A stretch of DNA of 64,000 nucleotides. It comes from Liriodendron chinense (Eukaryota > Streptophyta > Magnoliopsida > Magnoliales > Magnoliaceae). The position numbers and the translations under genes were made by a program. Below are positions 46,022 to 55,970 of the stretch, in pieces (the stretch's first letter is position 1; each line of letters starts with the position of its first letter). The stretch is from positions 3,038,001-3,102,000 of the forward strand of contig ML058477.1 of NCBI GenBank assembly GCA_003013855.2, in the 5' to 3' direction. The notes beneath the pieces are model-generated. The model ran no database searches and had not been told where the DNA came from. It worked only from the letters and a program-made list of their open reading frames with translations.

Positions 46022-47687
46022 TGTTAAAACTAGAAGAATACTCATTGGCAGTTTTCCTGTGTTTTATTGTTCTGGGGAATTCTGAGTATAGAGACATTCA
46101 TAGACAATCATAAGCAATCACAAAGTACACAAGAGAGAAGATATCACAAGGCTAATTTTATTCCAGAGATTCTGAAATCTTTTACATTCCAAGTTGTGAT
46201 ATTTGTCACGAGCCTTTAATTACATCAATGGTTAATCACCCTTAATTAAAAGGCAAAAGTAAATGAATGCATACATTATAGATAGATTAAATAAAGCAAA
46301 TGAGGAAATATCAATGTAAATCATGTACACCATAGAGAACATAGAGATTTTTACGTGAAAACCCTTGTGAGAAAAAACCACGACATAAAGCGACAAAGCT
46401 CCACTATGAATGATAGCTGTACAATAAATGGAGTATTCGAGAAAAGGCTCGGATTGATTGAGCAGGTGACTAAGTCATCAGGGAATATGGTCTTTGAGGT
46501 CATGGTCATAGAGACCTATTTTTTTCTTGCTATGGATTGAGCCACTTTTCTAAACAAGTCGGATGTTTATGTCCAATTTTCTTTCGGATTATCCGGGTTC
46601 AAGGATTGTCAGGATTCTATCGAGTGGTGCAACTCTGGGCCATTGGCCGTTGGAATACACGAGCATCGAATGTTGGTCGGCACGACCGAAGGCCCTCGCT
46701 CGTATTTTTATGATAGGTGAGCTTGAGAAGGCACTCCGCAACTACTTGATCAGCTCAACCAACGGACCCGTTGTAGATGGGTAGGGCATCGACTAGCATT
46801 TTTATGATAGCAGTCCATAGTAGGATATTTTGAGTGTTGTTGGGACTCTTTGATCATGGTTTCTAGTAGTAACCATAGTCCCTTTTGGTTAGTCTTGAGC
46901 CTCAATCCGGGCTAAACCCTAGTTGTGCAATGAACATAATCGATACAAAGTTTCTATAATCAGTTGTCGAATAAGGCTAAAATCTGTTGACTCGTCTTCA
47001 GAAGTGATCCCGGTCTCGCACCTTTGTTGTTAGCTAATACACAACGAGAGATACGAAGAGAACCTGCTCATGCATGCATAAATGTGCAGGGCATTGTAAC
47101 GAGATAAGGGATCTTCAATGTACAATTAATGCAATTGAATGTATATCATATGAGATTGATTGTATGTGATGAATATAATAGAAGATATGTCATGTGAGAA
47201 TGAATGTATATGAGAAATACAATAGTATGTATGCCATGTGAAGTTGAATACATGTCGAGTTAAATGAATGCTAGATTAAGCAGAGATGAGTGCTGGATTA
47301 AATAGAGATGGGTGCTGGATTAAGCAAGATGAATGCTAGATTAAGCATGGATGAATGCTAAATTAAGCAAGATGGGTGTTAATGCATGAAGCAATCAATA
47401 TTATCTAGTCACAACTCCATTTTTGTACAAATTTGCACTAAAATGATATTCTGGTCATTTCGTTACCTGAAAATTTTAGTAAAAATCTGGATTTTTTATA
47501 TATCCACAGATCAACCATAAAATATCATGAATATTTCACCGGACTTTTGTGTTTTAACATAATTAGGATATTTTAGATTTTTTGGATGGTTTAGATTCGA
47601 AGAAAATCCCTCCAATCAAAAGGTGAACTTTTTGGGGAGTCCAAAAAGTTGCAATTTGTACTTCGAATAGAAAATCAAAATCTTCAT
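46022..47687 (-). repeat. Candidate Tat-O 5' LTR (far end unknown)
   Basis: The plus strand starts TGTTAAAACTAGAAG next to the candidate PBS. The following 1.6 kb is AT-rich, non-coding and not Athila-like. I cannot find a convincing CA end, so the right boundary is only where Ath-N begins. A ~22-bp tandem repeat lies at 47264-47378. Confidence 0.4.
47264..47378 (+). repeat. ~22-bp x 5 tandem repeat
   Basis: ATGAATGCTAGATTAAGCAG repeated about five times with A/G changes (GAGTGCTGG, GGGTGCTGG variants). Confidence 0.8.
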
Positions 47688-47886
47688 TGTTGAGAATTTA
47701 TTTTTTTTAGTATTTGTTATTGAATCCAAATGGGGAGTACTTCCTTATTTACATAAATAACTTAAAGTAAATGGACATTTATTTAAACATTTTTATGTAA
47801 ATAAGGTGTGCAGTGTGTAGTGCAGGTGCAGGTGTACAGTGCAGACAGATGTGTAGTGTAGTTTTCAGAGAAATGGCTAAGTACTG

Positions 47887-48190
47887 GCATAGGAGGTGGG
47901 CACATGTGAAGAGAGAGTGGGCGCATGTAGGGACATACGGGAGTTGTTGGGCGCATGTATGGACATGCAAGAGCTAGTGGGCGCATGTGGCATTGCAAGG
48001 GAGAGAGTGGGCGCATGTAGCATTGCAAGGGAGGAGGCTAGTGCATGTAGCATTGCAAGGGAGGAAGTTGGCCCATGTAGCATTGCAAGATGGGAGGCTG
48101 GCACATGTCACCTTGAAGATGGGAGTGTGGGCGCATCTGTGAATGAGAAGGGAAGTGGGCGCATGTGGGAATGAGAAGGGGAGAGTGGGC
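47887..48190 (+). repeat. ~30-bp repeats with GGGCGCATGT core
   Basis: About ten units of the form GTGGGCGCATGTAGCATTGC plus AAGGGAGGAG, with variable tails. More isolated GCGCATGT words continue to 48480. They occupy the U3-equivalent part of Ath-N. Confidence 0.85.
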
Positions 48191-48207
48191 GCATGTGTCC
48201 CTTGGAG

Positions 48208-48231
48208 CTCTCTCTCTCTCTCTCTCTCTCA
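48208..48231 (+). repeat. (CT)n microsatellite
   Basis: About twelve CT units following the GCGCATGT repeats. Confidence 0.93.
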
Positions 48232-49466
48232 GCTTTCTCTCTTCTGCCTGCTGAGGTCATGGAGTTGGGGTATTCATAGTCTGTTAATCGGGTCCGGGTC
48301 CACGAGGAGAGTTTCCGGGCGCATGTGGCATAGCCCCGGGAGCATGTGGCATGCCCCAGGCACATGTGCCTCTTGGAGATGGGGAAAAGGAGCTCCGGAC
48401 GGATGTGGCCATGCCCTGGGCGCATGTCCCTCTTGGTAGCTTCCAAACTTAGAATTTTCAGCATTTTAGGCCGAGCGCATGTTTTTTCTGCACTTGTGCG
48501 CCTCCACAAAAATGGTCATAACTTCTTCATTACAAATCCAATCTAGACACTCTTATACTCGTCAAAAAGCTATTTCGGCGATCTATGTAATAGAACTATC
48601 ATGGTCACCTTTAGAAACCTCTTTTATCTTCAAAAGTGGGCCACAAGTGATCAATGTTATCCATAATGTACGATCTTCGGTGAACAATTCATATCTCCTT
48701 CGTTACAACTCGGAATTGGATGATCTTGGACTTGTCGAAATTGTGACTTGGTATGAATTTCTATGACATATCATTTTCTTTGAACGTATATTGCTTTCAT
48801 AGTCATCCTTTGACTGGAAGTGATCTCTTCACTGGTATCTGTTCCCATACTTGGAAAAAATCAGGTTTCAGGCTTCGACTGTTCAATGTACAGCTACCTT
48901 CTCTGGGATCAAAGTCACTGACATTAAAGCACTTTTAGCTTTTAATAATGTTTCTGAATAAACTTTTAGGCTGGCGAATGGTCAAATACTGTTAATTTCG
49001 ATAGTTCCTTGCCAATTCGAATCCTTCAGTTGGCTCCTAGCAGGGGGAAAACATACTTCAGGGTGCATGGCAGAAATATGCATCGTACAGCATCCAAATT
49101 CGGAGGTTAGAGGTTTTTGGGCATTCCAGATCATTTGACTGCAATATGCATGTCTAGATTAGCTCTGGAATGACAGATTTCAGTTCTGGGTGAGACCTAG
49201 TTGTGTTGAGACCTAGTTGTGTTGATGCATTGAAAACCATCAAAAGTGGATCCTTGGCGCTCTAGTGCCTTTTAGATTGATTATTACTTATTAAATTCAC
49301 CATTTAATTCCAAATCATTACTTTTCAGATTTAGATCTTAATGTGATTTCAACAATAGGTTATTTTAGATAAATTTTGAGAATATCTACATATAAATGTT
49401 TGTGGGACGATACTCGGTCTTTCCGAATTATTACTACATCGCAACCCTACACTTGGGAAGCGAACA

Positions 49467-51023
49467 CTGATCCAATAAAATATCTTATGATGCGGCCAAT
49501 GATGTCAGGCCAACTGGCAAAATGGATGTTGTTACTATCAGAATTCACCATCACTTAACGCCCTCCAAATTAGTGAAAGGGCAAGTTATGGCAGATTTTC
49601 TAGCCGCGCACTCGACCACCAAAACAAAAGAAATATCTGATGATCTGCCAGATGAACATGTATTTTTGGTGAAGCTAGCTAAGTCGTGGCAAATATATCT
49701 TGACAAAGCCGCAAGAATAATAGGGGCAGGTGCCGGAGTGATATTCATCAGTACATTGAGAACTACGTGCACGAATAATGAAGCAGAATATAATGCCCTA
49801 ATTATAGGATTGGAATAGCTCAAGAAATGCAAATTCACCGTCAGAATTTTTGATGATTCAGAGCTAATCATAATCAGCTCATGACAGAATATGAGATAAG
49901 GAAACCCAAATTGTTGCCATATTGCTAAAAAGCAAGAAAGTTATTTGAAAGCTTCAAAGATTTTTCCATACAGCATGTGCCTAGAAAGGAAAATGAAAAA
50001 GAAGATGCATTGGCAAGCTTGGTTGCAAGCTCTTTCTTGCACTGTCCGAAGCCCTCTCTAAGTAACCATAGAAGAGAGAAGATTTATGCCTCCGATTGAG
50101 GTTGAAATCAATATCAGTGAGGCAGAGCCTGTTTCTTGTTGCGAGGTAACAATGGAAGACTAGTGACAGTCGATCATTGACTATTTAAAATATGACATTC
50201 TGCCTGAAGATTCGTATATGAAAGCAAAAATTAAGCAGAGAGCGACAAAGTTTATAATGCTCAATGACACATTGTCTAAAAAGTCGCATAATGAGCTGTA
50301 TTTAAGATGCTTGGATACAAGTGAAGCTAAACATGTACTGCAAGGAAGCCCACTCGGGAGAATGTGAAGCACATCAAGCTCGAAGAAATCTTTCTTATCG
50401 CTTACATTGTATGGGATATTACTGGCCGACAATATTCAAAGATGCCATCAAATTCATGAAAGGTGCAATGAATTCCAAGTTCATAGTGATATTATTCACA
50501 TGCTGCCTGAAAATGTACACCAAATAGTATCCTCATGGCCATTTTCTATCTTAGGATTGGATGTGATCGATTCAATCAATCCTCCATCTTCACGAGGATG
50601 GAAGTATATCTTAGCAGTCATGGATTATTTCTCCAAATGGACAGAAGCTATTACACTGCAAAATGTAAAAGAGAAAGATGTAACAGATTTTACCAAGCAC
50701 GCCATCATATACAAGCACAGGGTACCTCAAAAAATCATTACAGATAATGATACGCCATTCAAGAATAGAAATATGTATAAGTTGCGCTAAAAGTTCGGTA
50801 TCAAGCACTCTTAGTCCACGCCTTACTACCCAGTAGTAAATGGGTTAGTAGAGGCTTTCAATAAAATCATCATTAAAATATTGAAGAAAACGGTGAGTGA
50901 AAATAAAAGAGACTGGGATGACAAGCTTCAGGAAGCGTTATGGGCTGACCGCACAACACACCAAATAGCTACAAAGGCCATGCCATATTCCTTAGTATAT
51001 GGGGTAGAGGCTGTATTACCCAT
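49467..51023 (+). pseudogene. Tat-L pol: RNase H end, second RNase H, integrase
   Basis: Opens with the tail of a canonical RNase H (DPIKYLMMRPMMSGQLAKWM, then SKLVKGQVMADFLAAH). A second RNase H follows (WQIYLDKAARIIGAGAGVIF, NNEAEYNALIIGLE). Two RNase H domains in series are diagnostic of Tat/Ogre. Integrase has the finger remnant MGYYWPTIFKDAI, then ILGLDVIDSINPPS (Asp), KIITDNDTPF (Asp), STPYYPVVNGLVEAFNKI with the Glu, and MPYSLVYGVEAVLPI at the Ath-K insertion. Stops occur near 49818, 50040 and 50788, with shifts between. CCCAT at 51019-51023 is the left Ath-K target copy. Confidence 0.88.
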
Positions 51024-52966
51024 TGTTGAACCTCCAATTTATACATTGCATTGCCCACTACATGACATGGTATGCATGGTTTTCATGATTAAAAGGCCCA
51101 TCTAATGCATGTTTTGTGATTGTAGGGATGAGAGCGGACTTCACTCAATTAGAGACCAAAAAGGGGACATTTGGAGCCTTTGATGAAGGCCCAAGGTGGA
51201 CCAAAGAAAGAAGAAAGCAAAGAGAGAGGAAAGAGAGAAGAAAAGAAAGAAGAAAAACAAGCAAAACTGGGTCCGACCGGTCAAGACCGGTCGGCCAAGA
51301 AGGCCCGACCGGTCATGACCGGTTGGATGCACTCACTGGAGCAAGGCCAGCTTTGTCCGACCGGTCATGACCGGTCAGCCAGCCCTGTCCGACCGGTCGT
51401 GACCGGTCGGCCATGCAAAGTTCAACTTCCAGATTGCATACAGCAGGCCATTTCCGTTTCCAGTTTTTCGGACCACTTTTCTGAAGCCATCTTGATGATA
51501 TTTGGAAATTCAACACATCCATGTCGAAGAGGAGCTCGACGCCGAACTAACCCAAGTGGTTTCGTGTCGATCGGAGCTACGGATTGACCGTGGTGGCCAA
51601 AACAATACGAACTGTCCAGAAAGTTCCAGATTTCGCTGTTCAACTTTGGGCCGGTCCAGAGGACTCATCATTGATGATATGAAGAATATACTTTGACCAT
51701 CTTTTAGACCACATCCATATATGAATAACCACAAAAGTTTCAGATCAAAAGGATGTGTGGTTTGATCGTACCGGTTGAAGGAAGATGGACCATCCAGAAA
51801 GATCCAACTGCGCAGAGTTTATAAAAGGGCTGAGTGTTCTAATTTTCGTACCATATTCTGGGGTTGTTTTGGACAATCTAATCCATCCATCATGTAGAAG
51901 AGGAAGTTTTCTACCAATGTTCAAAATTTGAGATCAATCCGACCTCTGTACACTCCGGGGCGTTGAAAGCAAGATGACTGATTCTGAAGGTACCCAAAGT
52001 GCGCGATTTTGAGAGGCGGTCGGTGATGTGATTGGTGGGCCCATTAAGAGGATAATCTTGGAAATCTAAATCATCTATGAGGAAGATCACATCACAAGGA
52101 AGCTACAAACCAAATTTGAAGGCAATCCGACCATTGGTTAAGCTGTACCAGGCGAAACAAATTCTGCTATGTTGCTGTACTATTGTTGCACTATAAAAGG
52201 AGGTGCTCTCTTCTATTCCAAATCAACCAAGGACGTGGGGAGCAAGGAGTTCAAGTCCCAGGAGGCTACCTAGCCTCCTCCAGCTAGTTTTTCTTCCTTT
52301 TCTTAGTTCTAGTTCTAGTTTTAATATGCTTTTCCTTAGCTAACCTCTTAGCTAGAGCTAGAGGTGAAATTTGTAGTTGGTTCCAATGCTTTAATTCTTT
52401 TATTTCAAGTACCCTTTTCTTAATTTTGGATTTTGAAGTTCTAGTTTGAATAAAGTTTGGTTTTTTTAGAAGTTTTGTGAGAGTTTGTGTGCTCCGGACA
52501 TGAGTTCCTTGCAATTCTCTGAGATTACCATGATTGGGTTGTTTGAATTAGAATTGTAGTAACCCTTGAGCATGCCATAGTCCATAGGCATGGTTGTTAC
52601 TCCGAAGGCTACAAGTTCAAGTTCTATGTGCTTCATTAGAACTAGAAATCTAATTTCCAGATTTAAGTGGGATTATTTGTGCTTGAATGTTATATCTTCC
52701 AATTAGATGAGAGATAGGACTTTGATTCTAATTGTGTTGTACTTGGATGAATGGATTGGCATTGGACTACTACAAGTGGATCCTTGATGCTCTAGTTCTT
52801 CTTATTTTCAGATTTTCCTATTTCATGTGAAAAATAACTTTCTTAAACTTCTTAGATTCTAGTTATTAGAGTACTTGGAATTGTTTACTTCTTTCCCTGT
52901 GGATCGACCTCGGTCTTACCGAGATTTATTACTACATCGCAGCCTTACACTTGAGGCGAGCGAACA
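51024..52966 (+). repeat. Ath-K 5' LTR
   Basis: TGTTGAACCTCCAATTTATA to GCGAACA. U3 has four GACCGGTC dyads at about 51273, 51303, 51358 and 51389, each with ~10-bp arms and a 2-nt centre (AA, AT, AT, GT). TATA CTATAAAAGG at 52191-52200. Post-TATA hairpin near 52344-52364 with one base missing from the 3' arm. PBS-side hairpin at 52909-52923. Confidence 0.95.
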
Positions 52967-52972
52967 AGTTTT

Positions 52973-52990
52973 TGGCGCCGTTGCCGGGGA
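52973..52990 (+). other. Ath-K primer-binding site (tRNA-Asp)
   Basis: TGGCGCCGTTGCCGGGGA, perfect to the tRNA-Asp complement over 17 bases. An intact PBS in a coding-deleted element fits trans-mobilisation. Confidence 0.93.
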
Positions 52991-53234
52991 AAAAGTTAAA
53001 CGGTTTTAATTGTTCTAGTAGCTATAGAGTAATCTTAGTTAGGTAGGATTTTCAGTTTTTATAGAAGTAGATTTTCTGATTTTTTTTTAGATTACTAACA
53101 ATTTTTTTTGATTTTGTAGGACATTGTTGCTGACATAGATCTCACTCTATTAGGTAACATCTCCCCATCTCCCTTCTTTTTGTTTTTTTTTAATTTTTAT
53201 ATTAGGGTAGTTTTCAATTTCTTACAATTTCATC

Positions 53235-54848
53235 ATGTATGATTGGACGAATGGTGCATATAAGCATCTTTTGGAAGATGAGATGTCAGACCATGAAATT
53301 GAAACTCTTTATGATTGGAACCATTATAAGCATAAGTATTTTTCTAAGACTCAATCTACTTCTAATACTTCCCCACGTAAGACGATGCGTGATTACATTA
53401 ATGAAAACAATACACATATTGAGGCACAACGTAAGGCAATGGGAGAGTATCGAAAAGAGATGAATAATGTTCCACCGGTTAGGACAATGTATGATCACTT
53501 GTATGGCTACACATATCAACAACCATCTAAAAGCGCAACATATGACATGCATAATCCAAATTGGTGGGAGCATCAAAATTTCAACTTGGGAGATGAGCCA
53601 ACCATGGATGCCAACAACTATCCTCAAGAGTTTCTTTCTCATGAGCCGCAACCGACACGAACTCTTGAGGATGTGCTGCGAGAGTTTATTGAAATAACTG
53701 AGCAATGCATACAAAACCTCTCGCCATCTCAAAATCCTAAACCCGACATTGGGAACACCAAATCATTCCCCAATAGTGAGGAGGATGAGGCTATCCAAGC
53801 CCAACCCTCTTCTGATTTAATGACTAAACTTTTAAGGGATGTAGATCTCAGTGATCCCACCATTACTATTGATTATGGTAAATCAACTATCTCTTTTAGC
53901 TATTCCGATTTGAATGATGAAGAGATTTCAAGGACGGTTGACGAACCCAAGGAATCTACAAAATTTGAAAGTGATAGTTTGATTACCTACAATGAGGGTT
54001 TGAAAGATGATTGTGAGTCCATGATTTCTTCTTCCAAAGGGCATAATGATTATGAGTCTCTAGAGGATATGCATGCTAGAGAGATGGCCGAAGTCGATCT
54101 TTTTGAGTCCTTCCACCAACAACACATGCCAAATTCTAGTGTGGTAGACCTCCCTTTGATTGAAAATTCTATTCCTTTGGATGATGAGGTGGCACAATCT
54201 GAAATTTTCAAAGATCAACCAATGTTAGATGATGTGCTTACCACTGAATCTGAAGAATTCTCTTTGGAAGACCTCCTTTCTATAGAGGAGGAATTCCTTA
54301 CCATTGAAACAGAATTTCTTCAATCATTAAGGGAGGATGAGGACCCTTCATCCGACTATCTCGATTTCCTAGAGGAATGCTTGGCCCAATCTTATGATCT
54401 TGATGATGAGATGATTAAGGAGTTGGACATTTTGTTAGACACGGTGCCGGTGCCTGAAGAACACCTTTCCACTGATTTACACTCTTTACCATTGTTTGTG
54501 GAAGCACCGTACAATTCTGAAATTGTGGAGGAGACAACTTTAACCAATGAAAACTTGATGAGTGTCTCTCCACCATCATGGGTCCTTCAGCCCATTGAAA
54601 ATTCTGATTGGGAGGACCCATTTTTAATCAATCATAACCCAAATCAGAATTTGAGGAGATATCTTTTTGCTGCTCTTATCTCCTCCTTTTATGCATGTGG
54701 TGCACAATACGATTGGACTTCAATGATAAGAAGCACACATGTTTACTGTCGAGCAGGACTTTGGATGGTCCTCATGAGAAATTTATTGAAATTCATGAAG
54801 ATCCTGCTCAACTTTGATCATGTAGTTGATCGGACTAATCAAAGGTAG
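53235..54848 (+). CDS. Ath-K single ORF, acidic protein with gag-like motifs
   Basis: 537 uninterrupted codons starting MYDWTNGAYKHL. There is no known enzyme motif. Near residue 79, VPPVRTMYDHLYG resembles the gag N-terminal VPRLRTLRDFLQP of Ath-A, and near 107 NPNWWEHQNF resembles the late-gag NPNWKNHPNFSW. The capsid core and CCHC knuckle that should lie between are gone. RTLEDVLREFIEITEQ fits the late-gag segment SLEEMLGALVSVQ. Residues ~190-440 are strongly acidic (Asp/Glu-rich); YLDFLEECLAQSYDLDDEMI parallels the linker after protease in Ath-A. A hydrophobic stretch YLFAALISSFYACGA lies near 476. The last ~40 residues may be a shifted frame, as an alternative frame there reads a more typical hydrophilic sequence to a stop at ~54828. 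An open frame this long in a decayed neighbourhood suggests it was selected until recently. Function unknown. Confidence 0.8.
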   Translation: MYDWTNGAYKHLLEDEMSDHEIETLYDWNHYKHKYFSKTQSTSNTSPRKTMRDYINENNTHIEAQRKAMGEYRKEMNNVPPVRTMYDHLYGYTYQQPSKSATYDMHNPNWWEHQNFNLGDEPTMDANNYPQEFLSHEPQPTRTLEDVLREFIEITEQCIQNLSPSQNPKPDIGNTKSFPNSEEDEAIQAQPSSDLMTKLLRDVDLSDPTITIDYGKSTISFSYSDLNDEEISRTVDEPKESTKFESDSLITYNEGLKDDCESMISSSKGHNDYESLEDMHAREMAEVDLFESFHQQHMPNSSVVDLPLIENSIPLDDEVAQSEIFKDQPMLDDVLTTESEEFSLEDLLSIEEEFLTIETEFLQSLREDEDPSSDYLDFLEECLAQSYDLDDEMIKELDILLDTVPVPEEHLSTDLHSLPLFVEAPYNSEIVEETTLTNENLMSVSPPSWVLQPIENSDWEDPFLINHNPNQNLRRYLFAALISSFYACGAQYDWTSMIRSTHVYCRAGLWMVLMRNLLKFMKILLNFDHVVDRTNQR

Positions 54849-55960
54849 GTAGGTAGGTTAGGATTTATTTTTCTGCAATTAGGATTGAATAAGTCTCATC
54901 GAGACAATGGAAGATGCTAGAATTGATCAACTTGCTATCTCAGGTACTATTGTTCTCATATCTTTTTTTTTTTTTTTACCATTGCTCTCATGTTCACGCT
55001 AATTGCATATCTTTTTACATTGAGGACAATGCAAGATTTGGTTGGGGGGTGAGATGAGATTCCTCATCTAGCATGTTGCAACATTTCGAGCCTCACATGC
55101 GCAAATTTTTTCGAATTTTCTAAAATTTCAAAACTCTTTTAGAAAACCTTATTTCCATGCATTCGAGATGATATGAGTATAAGAAGAGGAGATACGAAGT
55201 GTGTGATGTTGTAAGTCTTGAATTCTCCCAACATAATGGTTTTATATGTTAGTTCCCCTATTGTTGTGATTGATAGAAAATTTGAACACCTTCACACCAA
55301 GTTCACATTACACGATTTTCATGAGTTGAAAGGTTTATGTGATTTGTGGATTAGCTAGACTTTGATATAAAGGTGTTGAGAAACCAAGCCGGGGTATTTT
55401 TTCCATCCTTGTCCATGGGAAAATAATGAAAGATATGGATTTTTAAAAATCCTATCTAATTTTAAAAGAAAAAGGAAAGAAATGATGAAATCGGGAATGA
55501 AGGAAAAATTGTGGAAAATTTCGAAAAGGGCTACCTATTACCAACCGGGGGATGGTCGAACCGTAACCAAAGCCGGAAATGGGACGTAGTGTGAAAGCCG
55601 TCGGAAGGACGGTAAGGCAAATTCCTGTCATATGCTTGTTGTTGCTCTGTGCACCTTAAAATCCTTGGTTTACTTAATCTATGAAGAAGATGATCCCAGA
55701 AACTTATGAGATGAACTTTCACTATGCACACTAGGTTGAATTTGTTCGAGTTCTTCTATTTATCAATCAATCAGCGGGAATTTCATGTAGACACTTATTA
55801 TGTTTTGAGAGTCCAAGATTTCAGCTTCTATCACCTAATTTCTCCAAATTTTATACTTGTATATCTTGGAATGGATAGAAACATGGTTTCTAAAAGAGAG
55901 TTGGGTTTGGAGGTTTGAACTTATTCACGCATGTTTTGCTCGGGACTAGCAAAAAGCTGG
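54849..55960 (+). other. Ath-K 3' UTR with conserved ~100-nt block
   Basis: Homologous to the 3' UTRs of Ath-A and Ath-F. The block at 55528-55631 (CCAACCGGGGGATGGTC, GCCGTCGGAAGGACGGTAAG) is nearly identical to theirs. CTCGGGACTAGCAAAAAGCT precedes the PPT. Confidence 0.85.
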
Positions 55961-55970
55961 TTGGGGGGTG
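55961..55970 (+). other. Ath-K polypurine tract
   Basis: TTGGGGGGTG right before the 3' LTR, identical to Ath-A. Confidence 0.92.

Larger units (their letters stand above)
47688..49466 (+). repeat. Ath-N, divergent Athila-type LTR
   Basis: The last ~270 bases match other Athila LTR ends: AAGTGGATCCTTGGCGCTCT near 49245, ACTCGGTCTTTCCGAATTAT near 49411, and CCCTACACTTGGGAAGCGAACA-type end at 49466. I place the start at TGTTGAG (47688), giving 1,779 bp. Flanks are TTCAT and CTGAT, which do not match, so the left edge is tentative. Tat-L RNase H starts at the next base, so the right edge is sharp. No clear TATA box. Confidence 0.55.

Noticed and set aside
45497..46027. 176-codon plus-strand ORF
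   Set aside because: It lies antisense to the Tat-O leader and PBS, shows no motif, and its composition is that of leader DNA.
46355..46784. ORFs of 61-73 codons in the Tat-O LTR candidate
   Set aside because: Short, no motif, in AT-rich non-coding sequence.
47779..48509. Several ORFs of 60-130 codons on both strands over the GCGCATGT repeats
   Set aside because: They are products of the tandem repeat, which is open in several frames; translations are simple repeats.
51273..51410. Regularly spaced palindromes that could look like a CRISPR array
   Set aside because: The spacers are themselves repeated and vary in length, there are no cas genes, and the context is a plant LTR.
53286..53732. 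148-codon minus-strand ORF inside the Ath-K gene
   Set aside because: Shadow of the sense ORF; no motif, and the sense frame has gag-like segments.
55531..55731. Antisense ORF in the conserved 3' UTR block (also at 40198-40398)
   Set aside because: Only the part over the conserved block is shared and silent positions are conserved too, which points to a nucleic-acid signal.
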